DNA of 64,000 bases from Neptunitalea lumnitzerae (GTDB lineage Bacteria; Bacteroidota; Bacteroidia; Flavobacteriales; Flavobacteriaceae), in contig NZ_BRVO01000001.1 of the NCBI RefSeq assembly GCF_027924185.1, positions 372,001 to 436,000 of the forward strand, written 5' to 3'. Below are positions 55,586 to 64,000 of the stretch, one piece after another; position 1 is the first letter of the stretch, and each line of letters begins with the position of its first letter. The translations under genes were made by a program, and so were the position numbers. Below the pieces are notes generated by a model. That model made no database searches. It was not told where the DNA came from and saw only the letters and a program-made list of their open reading frames with translations.

Positions 55586-56923
55586 TTTTCCGTACCCTTC
55601 AAGAATACCATATATTTCCATAGCACTACCATCTGTAAGTAGTGATACAAATTGACATATTGAGAGCAATCCAGAATAAGTATCTTCTTTAATGCTTTTA
55701 AATTTTTCAGGTAACATTTCAAGCACCAACTTATCATAATTAGAGGCAGTGCCTTTTACATTATTCATATAAGCAGTACAAAACTTCCCTAATAAGGTTT
55801 GTAATACCCTATACCCCATTAATTCTTTTTCAATAACATCTCTACTGCGGTAAATACGCTCTACAGATATTTTAATAATATCGCTAATCTGAGCTTTAAA
55901 CTTACTTTTCTCGGTTAACGCATAATGAAATTCACCTTGTAAAATAGCCTCCTCATTAGCTAAAAATACCGCTACAGCATCTTGTATCAATTGCCCTATT
56001 GCCAAAGCTCTTAGGTAACTAATACGTTCTTCTTTAGTAGTAAGTTCATAATACTTTTGGGTATTAATAGTATCTTTTACAATAGCTATTAAAAACTCCA
56101 ATGCATAATCTTCGTCTATCAATCCTTTGTTTATACCATCTTCAAAATCAATAATAGTATAACATATATCATCTGCAGCTTCTACCAAAAATGCCAACGG
56201 ATGGCGGTGATACGCCACGTCATCTCCTGGTTTTTTAATAAGACCTAACTCTTGTGCTACATCTTCAAACAAAAATGTATCGTGCTGAAAAAAACCATAT
56301 TTCTTATCTGCAATTTGTGAGGTTGGCTTTTTAGGTAACGACTCCTTTGGGTACTTTGTAAAAGCCCCAAGCGTAGCATACGATATACGTAAACCCTCTT
56401 CTACTTTAAACAATGCATTGTTTAACACCGAAAATCCATTGGCATTTCCTTCAAAATCAATCAGGTCTTGCCATTGCTTATCGGTTAATTGGTTTTTGTA
56501 CTGTTGCCCTTCTCCATTACTAAAAAACTCTCCAATAGCTTTTTCCCCACTATGTCCAAATGGTGGGTTTCCTATATCATGGGCTAAACAAGCCGCCGCT
56601 ACAATAGCACCAAAATCAGTTATTTGATATCCTAAATCAGTTTTTAAGTGCGGGTATTTTTCTAAAATAGCCTTCCCTACTGTACGCCCCAAACTTCTAC
56701 CTACTACCGATACTTCTAAGCTGTGCGTAAGTCTGGTATGTATAAAATCGGTTTTACTTAAGGGTACTACTTGTGTTTTATCTTGTAAACTTCTAAAAGC
56801 AGAAGAAAAAATTATTCTATCGTAATCTACTTCAAAACCTAGTCTGGTTTCATCTTGTTCTAAACGTACTCTTTTTTTTGTATCTCCGTATTTTTTCAGA
56901 GACAAAAGCTGTTCCCAATGCAT
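55583..56923 (-). CDS. dgt: Deoxyguanosinetriphosphate triphosphohydrolase
   Basis: Start at ATG 56923 (MHWEQLLSLKKYGDTKKRVR), 446 aa; an upstream ATG at 57013 is less likely because the extra 30 residues are not in the family. HD-domain metal site: TRLTHSLEVSVVGRSLGR and AAACLAHDIGNPPFGHSGE, and later EAADDICYTIIDFEDGI. Cleaves dGTP to deoxyguanosine and triphosphate, or more general dNTPs. Divergent from the TonB receptor gene at 57101. Confidence 0.95.
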   Translation of the reverse strand: MHWEQLLSLKKYGDTKKRVRLEQDETRLGFEVDYDRIIFSSAFRSLQDKTQVVPLSKTDFIHTRLTHSLEVSVVGRSLGRTVGKAILEKYPHLKTDLGYQITDFGAIVAAACLAHDIGNPPFGHSGEKAIGEFFSNGEGQQYKNQLTDKQWQDLIDFEGNANGFSVLNNALFKVEEGLRISYATLGAFTKYPKESLPKKPTSQIADKKYGFFQHDTFLFEDVAQELGLIKKPGDDVAYHRHPLAFLVEAADDICYTIIDFEDGINKGLIDEDYALEFLIAIVKDTINTQKYYELTTKEERISYLRALAIGQLIQDAVAVFLANEEAILQGEFHYALTEKSKFKAQISDIIKISVERIYRSRDVIEKELMGYRVLQTLLGKFCTAYMNNVKGTASNYDKLVLEMLPEKFKSIKEDTYSGLLSICQFVSLLTDGSAMEIYGILEGYGK

Positions 56924-57100
56924 ATTATATGATCTTAAGTGCTGCAATATACAGCATAATTTTTTTGGAAAAATCTCAATACATTGAAAAACAAGCACCC
57001 TACAAAATTGCACTTTATTTTAGTTACAATTATTTAACACTCGATTAACCTGAACTTTACAGCAGGTCATGTTCTTTGCGGAAAATTCAACAACACTAGA

Positions 57101-59905
57101 ATGAAGTATTTCTTAACAACTATTTTACTCATGTTCATTACCTTAGGTTTTGCACAAGAGAATGGTTCCATCGTAGGTACAATTACCGACAAAGACATGA
57201 ACGATGAACCGCTTCCGTTTGCGAATGTTCAAATTAAAGGAACAGCTAAAGGAACAACAACAGATATGGACGGTTTATTTCAAATTCAGGATGTAACTCC
57301 TGGTACATATACCGTTGTAATTAGTTTTATTGGATATAAAACATTAGAAGTTCCTGATGTAAAAGTTGAAGCAGGAAAAGTTGCTAACTTAAATGCAAGT
57401 TTAAGTGCTGATAGTCAAATGCTAGAAGCAGTAACAGTAGAAACAACAACTAAAAAAGATTCTCAAGTAGCGCTGTTAATAGAACAGAAAAAAGCGGTTG
57501 AGATTAAAACTTCTATTGGAGCACAAGAACTTTCAAGAAAAGGTATTAGCGATGCTAGCCAAGGTGTAGTAGCTGCTGCTGGTATTACTAAAGTAGCCTC
57601 TAGAGGTATATTTATTAGAGGTCTTGATGACCGTTACAACTCATTATTAGTAAATGAGCTTCCTGTATCTGTAGTAGACTGGGAACAAAAAATTGTTCCA
57701 CTTGAGTTATTTACCTCAGACATTTTAAGAAACATTGATATTAACAAAGTATACTACCCAAATCTATATGGAGATTTTGCAGGTGCTACTATTGATATTC
57801 ACACAAAAGACATTCCTAACAGCCAAGTGGTAGAGGTAAGTTTTGGTGCTGGTGTTAACAGTAATGCTTTTAAAAGTGGTAACACATTTTTAATTGACAA
57901 AGAATCTTCTACTGAATATTTTGGTTTTGGTGGAGCAGATGCTAGAGAAATTCCAGCTGTTTTTAGTGAAAACACAATCTCTACAAACATCTCATTAACT
58001 CCATCTGAATCTGCTAACCTTTTTGAATCTGATTACAACTACGAAGAAGCAGGTACTCCTGTAAGTTTTGATTTTGGAGTTGTAGTAGGTGATAAAATAG
58101 ATTTAAAAAATAGTGATGCAAGATTAGGTTACTATATTGGGTTAAGTTATTCTAACGACTATAACTGGCAATATGGTTCTGATTTACAATACGGAGGTAG
58201 TGGTACTGAAGTAAGAGGGTTCTCTAAAGATAACAGCTTTGAGTTTAGTACAACTTCTAACTTATTAATGTCTTTATTATACCAAAACCCTAGAACTAAG
58301 TTAGCATTAAACTACTTACAACCTAGAACTTCTAGCAACAACTTCCAAGATGCTCAAGGTTTTACCAGAGACGTTGATAACAAATTTGCTAGAAACAACA
58401 GATACAAAAACTCTGTTTTACACCAAATTCAGTTTATTGGTAGTTCTTACTTAGATGAGTCTAACACAAGCGGTGTTCGTTACCTTGGTACATATGGTAT
58501 TGGTAAATTTAGCCAACCAGACCAAAAAGTATGGTCTTATGAAGATAACAACGAGGACGGCATTTACACTACTGAGTTTAGTAATGCAGATGACCTTATC
58601 TATAATAGATACTTTTTAAGCTCTGACAACTACAATATTGCTGGTAAATTAGAGTATTTCAGAAAAATGGGAGAAGTTTCAGATGAAAATGGAGATTTCT
58701 TTAAGCACACTGTAAAAGTAGGTGCCGATGCTAATATTGAAGAAGTAGATTTCTTCAACAGATTCCTTTTGGTTTCTAGATACACTACTACTGCAAATGC
58801 ATTTATTGTAAACCCTGACAGACCAAATGATGTTATTGAAAATGGTTTTGCTAGTGGAGATTTAAGATACACTGAATCTGTAGGTGCACCAAAATCTTAT
58901 GTTGGTAACAACAATATTTATGCGGGTTATGCTAGTTATGCATACAAACCTTCTCAAAAATTTGATGTTTCTGCAGGTACTCGTGTAGAATACATTAACA
59001 GAGAGTATACATTACAAAACTCTGGTATTTTAACTCAGTTTAATACTATAGAAATTGAAAGTGGAGCTAAGCTATTACCATTTGTTAATGCTAAGTATTC
59101 ATTATCTGACAAAACAAACTTACGTTTTGCTGCTAGTAAAACGTATACACGTCCTAAAAACGTTGAAACGGCTCCTTTCTTAAGAATTGACTCTAAAGGA
59201 GATGAATTAGTAGGTAACCCTAATTTAGTTTTATCTGACAATTACAATGCAGATTTAAAATTTGAGTTATTCCCTAACTCAGGTGAATTACTTTCACTTA
59301 ATGCTTTTGCTAAACACATAGAAAACCCAATTGAAACCATTCGTGTACAACAAGGGGGTACTTCTTTCAGAACTACTTTTGTAAACACTGAGAGCGCTTT
59401 TCTTTATGGTTTAGAACTTGAAGTAATTAAAAAGTTAGGTAACATTTTTGACAATGAAGCTTTAAACAATATTTACTTTGGTTTTAATGCTACGTACATG
59501 CAATCTAACGTAACATTAGACAGATCTGATGCTAATCAGGTAGGTTTAATTTCTGATGAAAGAAGTTTACAAGGTGCATCTGACTTCCTATTTAATGCAG
59601 ACGCTAATTATGACTTTAGACTATCTGACAATTGGGAAAGTACGTTTACAGTGACATTCAATACCTTTAGCGAGAGAATATCTGCACTAGGTTCTGGTAC
59701 TATCAACGACCAATACGAACAACCATTTAACGACTTAACATTTATCTGGAAAAACAAGTTAAATGAACACTTATCTGTTTCATTTAAAGCAAGTAACATA
59801 TTAAATGACACTTCAGAAAGAATTGTAGATCAGTTAAACGTTCAGTCATATACAAACTATAAAAGAGGTACCGATTTTAGCGTAGGTGTTAATTATAGCT
59901 TTTAA
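57101..59905 (+). CDS. TonB-dependent receptor
   Basis: 934 aa. Signal peptide (YFLTTILLMFITLGFAQ), CarboxypepD_reg-like domain (GSIVGTITDKDMNDEPLPFA ... PGTYTVVISFIGYKTLEV, residues ~20-110), plug (ELSRKGISDASQGVVAAAGI, RGIFIRGLDDRYNSLLVNEL) and C-terminal barrel ending DFSVGVNYSF. No SusD partner. Its neighbour at 60001 is a lipoprotein beta-helix. Codon choice is strongly biased to GGT, GCT and AAC, hinting at high expression. Transports an unidentified substrate. Confidence 0.93.
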   Translation: MKYFLTTILLMFITLGFAQENGSIVGTITDKDMNDEPLPFANVQIKGTAKGTTTDMDGLFQIQDVTPGTYTVVISFIGYKTLEVPDVKVEAGKVANLNASLSADSQMLEAVTVETTTKKDSQVALLIEQKKAVEIKTSIGAQELSRKGISDASQGVVAAAGITKVASRGIFIRGLDDRYNSLLVNELPVSVVDWEQKIVPLELFTSDILRNIDINKVYYPNLYGDFAGATIDIHTKDIPNSQVVEVSFGAGVNSNAFKSGNTFLIDKESSTEYFGFGGADAREIPAVFSENTISTNISLTPSESANLFESDYNYEEAGTPVSFDFGVVVGDKIDLKNSDARLGYYIGLSYSNDYNWQYGSDLQYGGSGTEVRGFSKDNSFEFSTTSNLLMSLLYQNPRTKLALNYLQPRTSSNNFQDAQGFTRDVDNKFARNNRYKNSVLHQIQFIGSSYLDESNTSGVRYLGTYGIGKFSQPDQKVWSYEDNNEDGIYTTEFSNADDLIYNRYFLSSDNYNIAGKLEYFRKMGEVSDENGDFFKHTVKVGADANIEEVDFFNRFLLVSRYTTTANAFIVNPDRPNDVIENGFASGDLRYTESVGAPKSYVGNNNIYAGYASYAYKPSQKFDVSAGTRVEYINREYTLQNSGILTQFNTIEIESGAKLLPFVNAKYSLSDKTNLRFAASKTYTRPKNVETAPFLRIDSKGDELVGNPNLVLSDNYNADLKFELFPNSGELLSLNAFAKHIENPIETIRVQQGGTSFRTTFVNTESAFLYGLELEVIKKLGNIFDNEALNNIYFGFNATYMQSNVTLDRSDANQVGLISDERSLQGASDFLFNADANYDFRLSDNWESTFTVTFNTFSERISALGSGTINDQYEQPFNDLTFIWKNKLNEHLSVSFKASNILNDTSERIVDQLNVQSYTNYKRGTDFSVGVNYSF

Positions 59906-60000
59906 TAACAATTACTTAATAATTGGGTAATCATTACAATAAACGTATTAGGTTAATTTGCTCAAAATTCAAAAAAGCAATTTTCTAACAAAACACAATT

Positions 60001-61200
60001 ATGAAAAAATTCATTTTAACTGGTTTCGCTCTTGCAGCATTATTTTTAACATCATGTGGTGATGACGACAACAATGGAGGCGGTTCTTCAGTTTCTTTCT
60101 TTGATGGTACAACTTTAAGAGGTACTGTTACTGAAAACTATGAGATCCCAGCTGGTAACTACATTTTACAAGGTGATGTTTATGTAGAGAGTGGTGTTAC
60201 TTTAACTATAGCTCCTGGTACAACTTTTACTGCTAGTAGAGCTGATGGTATTGATACATTTATTGTAAAAAAAGACGCAACTATTATAGCAGAAGGAACA
60301 GCTGCACAACCAATTATTTTTACTGCTGACGTTCATGAAAAAGGACAATGGGGTGGAATCACTGTATGTGGTAATGCACCAGTAAACTTTGGTGTTGGTG
60401 AAGGTGCAGATTTCCAACAAATTTCTCCTGCAATTGCTGAGGTTCGTAACTTAGAATATGGTGGATCTCAATCTGGAGATTCTTCAGGAGCTTTAAAATA
60501 TGTTGTTGTAGCTTACGGTGGAGCTCAGTTAACTCCAGAATCTGAATTCAACGGTTTCTCTTTCTACGGTGTAGGTAGTGGTACTGAAGTTGAAAACATT
60601 GTTTCTTACATGGGTAAAGATGACGGTATGGAGTTCTTTGGTGGTACTGTTGGTGCTACTAACTTACTTTCTTTATACTCTGGTGATGATTCAGTTGACT
60701 GGACAGAAGGATGGACAGGTACTGTATCTAACATCTACATCTCTATGGAAAGTGATGCAGATTCAGGATTTGAAGGTGACGGTAACGGTTTAAACAACGA
60801 TGCTGACCCAGCTTCTAACCCACAATTATCTAACATCTCTATTATTGGTGGTGCTGGTAACGGTGAAGGTATGAACTTAAGAGAAGGTACTAACGTAAAC
60901 ATTAGTAATGTTTTCATGTCTGGTTTTGATGTTAGTGACGATATGAAATATATCGAAATTGATTCTGACAGATCTACTGCATTCATTACAGATGGTACAT
61001 TCCAATTAACTAACATCGATTTCAATACTCCTACTGCAGGTCTTAAAATTGATTTTGATTCAGTTTATGATGATGTAGCTTTTGATGGTTCTTTATCTAC
61101 TTTAGGTTTACCAGGTTTCACTGAAGGTACTTCAACTGGTGCTGGTGCTGGTGCTGATATGCCAGCTTGGGCTGATTGGTTTACTGCTTTAAGCTTATAA
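60001..61200 (+). CDS. Surface lipoprotein with parallel beta-helix
   Basis: 399 aa. Lipobox in FALAALFLTSC followed by the surface-export acidic run GDDDNNGGG. The body is a parallel beta-helix (NYILQGDVYVESGVTLTIAP, FTADVHEKGQWGGITVCGNA, LKYVVVAYGGAQLTPESEFN). A GMEFFGGTVGATNL-type turn recurs. Located 95 bp after the TonB receptor on the same strand with the same codon bias; probably an accessory of that receptor, binding its cargo. The cargo is unknown. Confidence 0.8.
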   Translation: MKKFILTGFALAALFLTSCGDDDNNGGGSSVSFFDGTTLRGTVTENYEIPAGNYILQGDVYVESGVTLTIAPGTTFTASRADGIDTFIVKKDATIIAEGTAAQPIIFTADVHEKGQWGGITVCGNAPVNFGVGEGADFQQISPAIAEVRNLEYGGSQSGDSSGALKYVVVAYGGAQLTPESEFNGFSFYGVGSGTEVENIVSYMGKDDGMEFFGGTVGATNLLSLYSGDDSVDWTEGWTGTVSNIYISMESDADSGFEGDGNGLNNDADPASNPQLSNISIIGGAGNGEGMNLREGTNVNISNVFMSGFDVSDDMKYIEIDSDRSTAFITDGTFQLTNIDFNTPTAGLKIDFDSVYDDVAFDGSLSTLGLPGFTEGTSTGAGAGADMPAWADWFTALSL

Positions 61201-61224
61201 GAATTAGCTAAACATATATTACTA

Positions 61225-61238
61225 GATTTCTAGAAATC
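61225..61238. repeat. Perfect 14 bp palindrome
   Basis: GATTTCTAGAAATC, 25 bp after the beta-helix lipoprotein stop codon; partial outer symmetry ACTA ... TAGT. Role unclear. Confidence 0.5.
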
Positions 61239-61256
61239 CTTAGTAATTGAAAACAT

Positions 61257-61294
61257 AAACCCTTGTGATTTATTTCGCAAGGGTTGTTTTTATT
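61257..61294 (+). terminator. Intrinsic terminator of the receptor-lipoprotein unit
   Basis: Stem AAACCCTTG / CAAGGGTTG with a 12-base loop, then a T-rich tail. Confidence 0.8.
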
Positions 61295-61405
61295 TATACC
61301 ATTGCTGTTTTGTATGCAACTACTCTGTTGTACTACATTTTAATATACCCTGCTTTTATTTTATTAGCGTTTTTATAATGCTTAATTTTACCAAAAAATT
61401 TCTGC

Positions 61406-62353
61406 ATGCTAAACGTTGCTAACATCTCATTTTCTTATAACGAAAAACCTATTTTAAAAAATCTGTCATTTAACGTTCAGCAAGGAGAACATATAGCTGT
61501 AGTTGGCGAAAGCGGTTGTGGTAAAAGTACCTTGTTAAAGTGCTTATATGGGTTATTTGACTTAGATGCAGGGGAGATGTTCTACAATGAAACCCAAATA
61601 CTAGGCCCGGCTTATCACTTAGTTCCTGGCATGGATTTCATGAAATATTTAGCACAAGATTTTGACTTAATGCCTTTTATTACGGTTGCAGAAAATATAG
61701 GTAAGTACCTTTCTAACTTTTATAAAGAGGAAAAACAGCAACGCATTAAAGAGCTTTTAGATATGGTAGAGATGACACCCTATGCCAATGTAAAAGCAAA
61801 ATTGTTAAGTGGTGGGCAAATGCAACGTGTTGCGCTGGCTAGAGCTATTGCTCGTGAGCCTAAAGTATTGTTACTAGATGAGCCATTTAGCCATATAGAC
61901 TCTTTTCAGAAAAACCGATTACGTAGAAATTTATTCCAACACCTAAAACAAGCTAACATAACCTGTATAGTTGCCACACACGACAAAGAAGAGTCTTTAC
62001 CTTTTGCTGATAAGATTTTAGTTATGAAGGCCGGAGAGGCACTTTCTTTCAGCACACCTAAAGAAGTATACAACAACCCTAAAAATACGTATACAGCAGC
62101 GCTATTTGGCGATATCAACGTTTTAAACGGTAAAGACTTTGGTAAAACTGAGAAAGAAATTATTTGTTACCCTCATCAACTACACATAGTACCTGAAAAT
62201 GGCACCCCTGCCATGGTAAAAGAATGTTACTACAGAGGCGCAGATTATCTAGTAATTGCCGAATTACAAAACGGACAACGCGTGTTTGTTGAGAGTAAAG
62301 AACCGTATACAACAGATGCTAACATAGCACTTAATTTACTAACTAAACAATAG
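61406..62353 (+). CDS. ABC transporter ATP-binding protein (orphan)
   Basis: 315 aa. Walker A VVGESGCGKSTLLKCLYG, Q-loop AQDFDLMPFITVAENIG, signature LLSGGQMQRVALARAIA, Walker B VLLLDEPFSHIDS and H-loop VATHDKEESL. A ~90-residue C-terminal domain with TOBE-like strands (VKECYYRGADYLVIAELQNG) follows, as in the PotA/MalK group of importers. No permease or binding protein is adjacent, so its partner must be elsewhere. The stop codon overlaps the next, convergent gene by 11 bp. Confidence 0.9.
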   Translation: MLNVANISFSYNEKPILKNLSFNVQQGEHIAVVGESGCGKSTLLKCLYGLFDLDAGEMFYNETQILGPAYHLVPGMDFMKYLAQDFDLMPFITVAENIGKYLSNFYKEEKQQRIKELLDMVEMTPYANVKAKLLSGGQMQRVALARAIAREPKVLLLDEPFSHIDSFQKNRLRRNLFQHLKQANITCIVATHDKEESLPFADKILVMKAGEALSFSTPKEVYNNPKNTYTAALFGDINVLNGKDFGKTEKEIICYPHQLHIVPENGTPAMVKECYYRGADYLVIAELQNGQRVFVESKEPYTTDANIALNLLTKQ

Positions 62354-62801
62354 CCTTTATAAGTATAGTTTTCCCCATAAAGGAAATCTCTTCTCCTACT
62401 CTTTTGCCGATTAAAGCAACGGCAATTGGAGACTTTAACGAAACAGCATATACAACAGCGTCCTCACATTTTACAACACCTTGCCCAACAGATAATAGAT
62501 AGATACCATTACTGGTATTTACCATGCTACCCAATCTAACAACATCCTGTTGCTTAATGGTATCTGCCAATATTCTGTTTACAATTTGCAGCTCTTGTTG
62601 AATACTACCTATTTTGTGGCCCGTTTTTTCCATTTCAAGCTGAACCATGGCTCTACCGGTTTCATGTTTATCACCAGCAGTACTTTTAGTTTCTGAAAGT
62701 AATGATTCCTGTAAATCTTTAATAGTGATTTCTAATACGTGAAGTTTGTCTGTTAAGCTAACCTTACAGTGTTCTAACACCCTATTTTTTAGTTGTTGCA
62801 T
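62343..62801 (-). CDS. GreA/GreB-like transcription factor, shortened
   Basis: Start at ATG 62801 (MQQLKNRVLEHCKVSLTDKL), 152 aa. A coiled-coil N-terminus holds SETKSTAGDKHETGRAMVQL, close to the Gre coiled-coil family. The C-terminal half (VRLGSMVNTSNGIYLLSVGQ ... SPIAVALIGKRVGEEISF) is a Gre C-terminal FKBP-like fold. Such proteins in Bacteroidota are often mislabelled. The acidic tip residues needed for RNA cleavage cannot be confirmed. Overlaps mtgA by 20 bp, so translation may be coupled. Confidence 0.75.
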   Translation of the reverse strand: MQQLKNRVLEHCKVSLTDKLHVLEITIKDLQESLLSETKSTAGDKHETGRAMVQLEMEKTGHKIGSIQQELQIVNRILADTIKQQDVVRLGSMVNTSNGIYLLSVGQGVVKCEDAVVYAVSLKSPIAVALIGKRVGEEISFMGKTILIKAIV

Positions 62802-63495
62802 CCTTATCCTTGTACTTATCATAATTTAAACTACCCCCATGAAAACGCATTTGCTGTAAGGTCCAGGCAACTCTACCCTGTATATAAGGTGTAGGTGGGT
62901 TAGCTCTATATTTTCTAGGGTTAGGCAAAATAGCAGCTAGCGCTGCTGCATTGCTTTTGGTTAGTTTACTAGCAGGTTTGGTAAACCAGTATTGTGAAGC
63001 AGCCTCTACTCCAAATACGCCATTACCCATTTCAATACTATTTAGGTAAACCTCCATAATGCGCTCTTTAGGCCAAATAAGCTCTATCAAGAATGTAAAA
63101 TATACTTCAAAGCCCTTACGTACCCAATTTCTTCCTTGCCACAAAAACACATTCTTAGCTGTTTGCTGACTAATGGTACTAGCACCTCTCACCTTTTTAC
63201 TTTTCTTATTGTGCTCCATAGCCTTTTCTATGGCGCCAAAATCAAACCCATGATGTTTTAAAAAATTCTGATCTTCACTACACACAACAGCAAGCTCCAT
63301 AGACGGTGCTATGTATTTTCGGGGTACCCAATCGTGTTTAATTTCAAACTGGTCATCGTCTTTATTTTCATAAGCCCTTATAGCCATTAAAGGCGTGTAA
63401 GGCACTGGTAAAAAACGATATGCCGTTACCCATAAAACGGTAATAACAATAAACCAAAAAATAATTTTAAGTATAAATCGGGTGAATTTTTTCAT
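62782..63495 (-). CDS. mtgA: Monofunctional peptidoglycan glycosyltransferase
   Basis: 237 aa. One N-terminal membrane helix (FILKIIFWFIVITVLWVTAY) and a GT51 domain: catalytic Glu in VVCSEDQNFLKHHGFDFGAI, then RGASTISQQTAKNVFLWQGR and RIMEVYLNSIEMGNGVFGVE. Polymerises lipid II into glycan strands at the inner membrane. Starts 3 bp after the stop of the FAD oxidoreductase gene; an operon is likely. Confidence 0.95.
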   Translation of the reverse strand: MKKFTRFILKIIFWFIVITVLWVTAYRFLPVPYTPLMAIRAYENKDDDQFEIKHDWVPRKYIAPSMELAVVCSEDQNFLKHHGFDFGAIEKAMEHNKKSKKVRGASTISQQTAKNVFLWQGRNWVRKGFEVYFTFLIELIWPKERIMEVYLNSIEMGNGVFGVEAASQYWFTKPASKLTKSNAAALAAILPNPRKYRANPPTPYIQGRVAWTLQQMRFHGGSLNYDKYKDKDATTKK

Positions 63496-63498
63496 AAT

Positions 63499-64000
63499 TT
63501 ACGATGACGCTTCTAAAACTGCTAATTCTTTTCCTACCAAGGCACCTATGGCAATACCCATACCGCCCAAACGCACACCACAATACACATTGGTACTCAA
63601 CGACTTTAATACGGGCCTTTTGGCTGCGCCTACTCCCATAATACCGCTCCATCTGTGTGCTATTTCAAAATCGGTATCTGGTAAAATAACCGTTTCTAAT
63701 AATTCTTCTAACCGCTCTTGTATAAGTATAGTTTGTGCCATATTGGTTGTGGTTTCACCTGCAATATCTAAGTTTCTACCACCACCAAACAAAATGCGGT
63801 TATCAATATTTCTAAAATAATAATATCCTTCTTCTATATGAAATGTACCTTTTATAGCTAGATTAGGAATAGGTTCTGTTACCAAAACTTGTGCACGTGC
63901 AGGTTTAACATCGGTAATTCCTAAATCACCTGCATACCCATTGGTAGCTATAAACAAACGTTTCATTTTAAAATCAAATGCATTGGTAAACACTTCCACT
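63499..64000 (-). CDS. FAD-dependent oxidoreductase (DAO family), 5' end beyond window
   Basis: The minus-strand frame is open to the window edge, so only the C-terminal ~166 residues are visible. FHIEEGYYYFRNIDNRILFG, RWSGIMGVGAAKRPVL and VRLGGMGIAIGALVGKELAV match the C-terminal half of the glycine/D-amino-acid oxidase-like family. The FAD-binding N-terminus lies outside. The reaction cannot be told. Confidence 0.85.
   Translation of the reverse strand, partial: VEVFTNAFDFKMKRLFIATNGYAGDLGITDVKPARAQVLVTEPIPNLAIKGTFHIEEGYYYFRNIDNRILFGGGRNLDIAGETTTNMAQTILIQERLEELLETVILPDTDFEIAHRWSGIMGVGAAKRPVLKSLSTNVYCGVRLGGMGIAIGALVGKELAVLEASS

Overview
The window is a chromosomal segment of a member of the Bacteroidota, most probably a marine-type Flavobacteriaceae. 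Signs of this are: low GC; about fifteen promoters with the TAnnTTTG -7 element used by the Bacteroidota primary sigma factor; TonB-dependent receptors with carboxypeptidase-regulatory-like N-termini; a type B type IX secretion C-terminal domain; SCND-type lipoproteins; and the yicC-gmk-nadD operon. No plasmid, phage or insertion sequence backbone is visible. Genus cannot be fixed from the sequence alone.

Layout. 1-4954: a leftward redox operon (aldo/keto reductase, NmrA-like reductase, exported zinc alcohol dehydrogenase, cupin/carboxymuconolactone decarboxylase cut by the window edge) with a divergent AraC regulator. 5015-8384: a membrane LuxR-type regulator and an outer-membrane beta-barrel receptor. 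8622-14668: a complete RND efflux operon (adaptor, inner-membrane pump, outer-membrane factor). 14955-23288: exported peptidase and beta-lactamase-fold hydrolases, a TolB/TPR/AraC regulator, an alpha/beta-hydrolase plus beta-lactamase fusion and a Vat-type acetyltransferase. 23686-29878: a pair of 379-residue secreted paralogues, a predicted beta-sandwich protein, a double-esterase fusion and a CarboxypepD_reg-like protein. 30069-35197: cold-shock genes with a long leader, a cadherin-repeat lipoprotein, a frameshifted gene and small membrane or secreted proteins.

35198-38882 is the most unusual part. Two accessory modules each follow a copy of a roughly 210-220 bp promoter-bearing repeat with a 43 bp identical core. 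Each is also enclosed by its own short inverted repeat, one arm just before the start codon and the other at the stop codon. Module 1 codes for two small unknown proteins. Module 2 codes for a 675-residue protein with a predicted winged helix, a possible PIN-like nuclease region and a membrane anchor. A degenerate group II intron 3' end lies between them. The arrangement resembles gene cassettes, but no integrase or canonical attC core is present.

39138-50261 returns to housekeeping genes: DUF2200, tRNA-Leu(CAA), prs, rplY, pth, nadD, gmk, yicC, a cytochrome c lipoprotein, a YheT hydrolase, a thioesterase, OsmC, an EamA transporter and an ArsC-like protein. 50411-64000 holds a large T9SS type B secreted protein, DinB, a DUF3298-type lipoprotein, cystathionine gamma-synthase, a dGTPase, a TonB receptor with a beta-helix lipoprotein partner, an orphan ABC ATPase, a Gre-like factor, mtgA and a partial FAD oxidoreductase. 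Functions are read from motifs and family knowledge; no database search was run.
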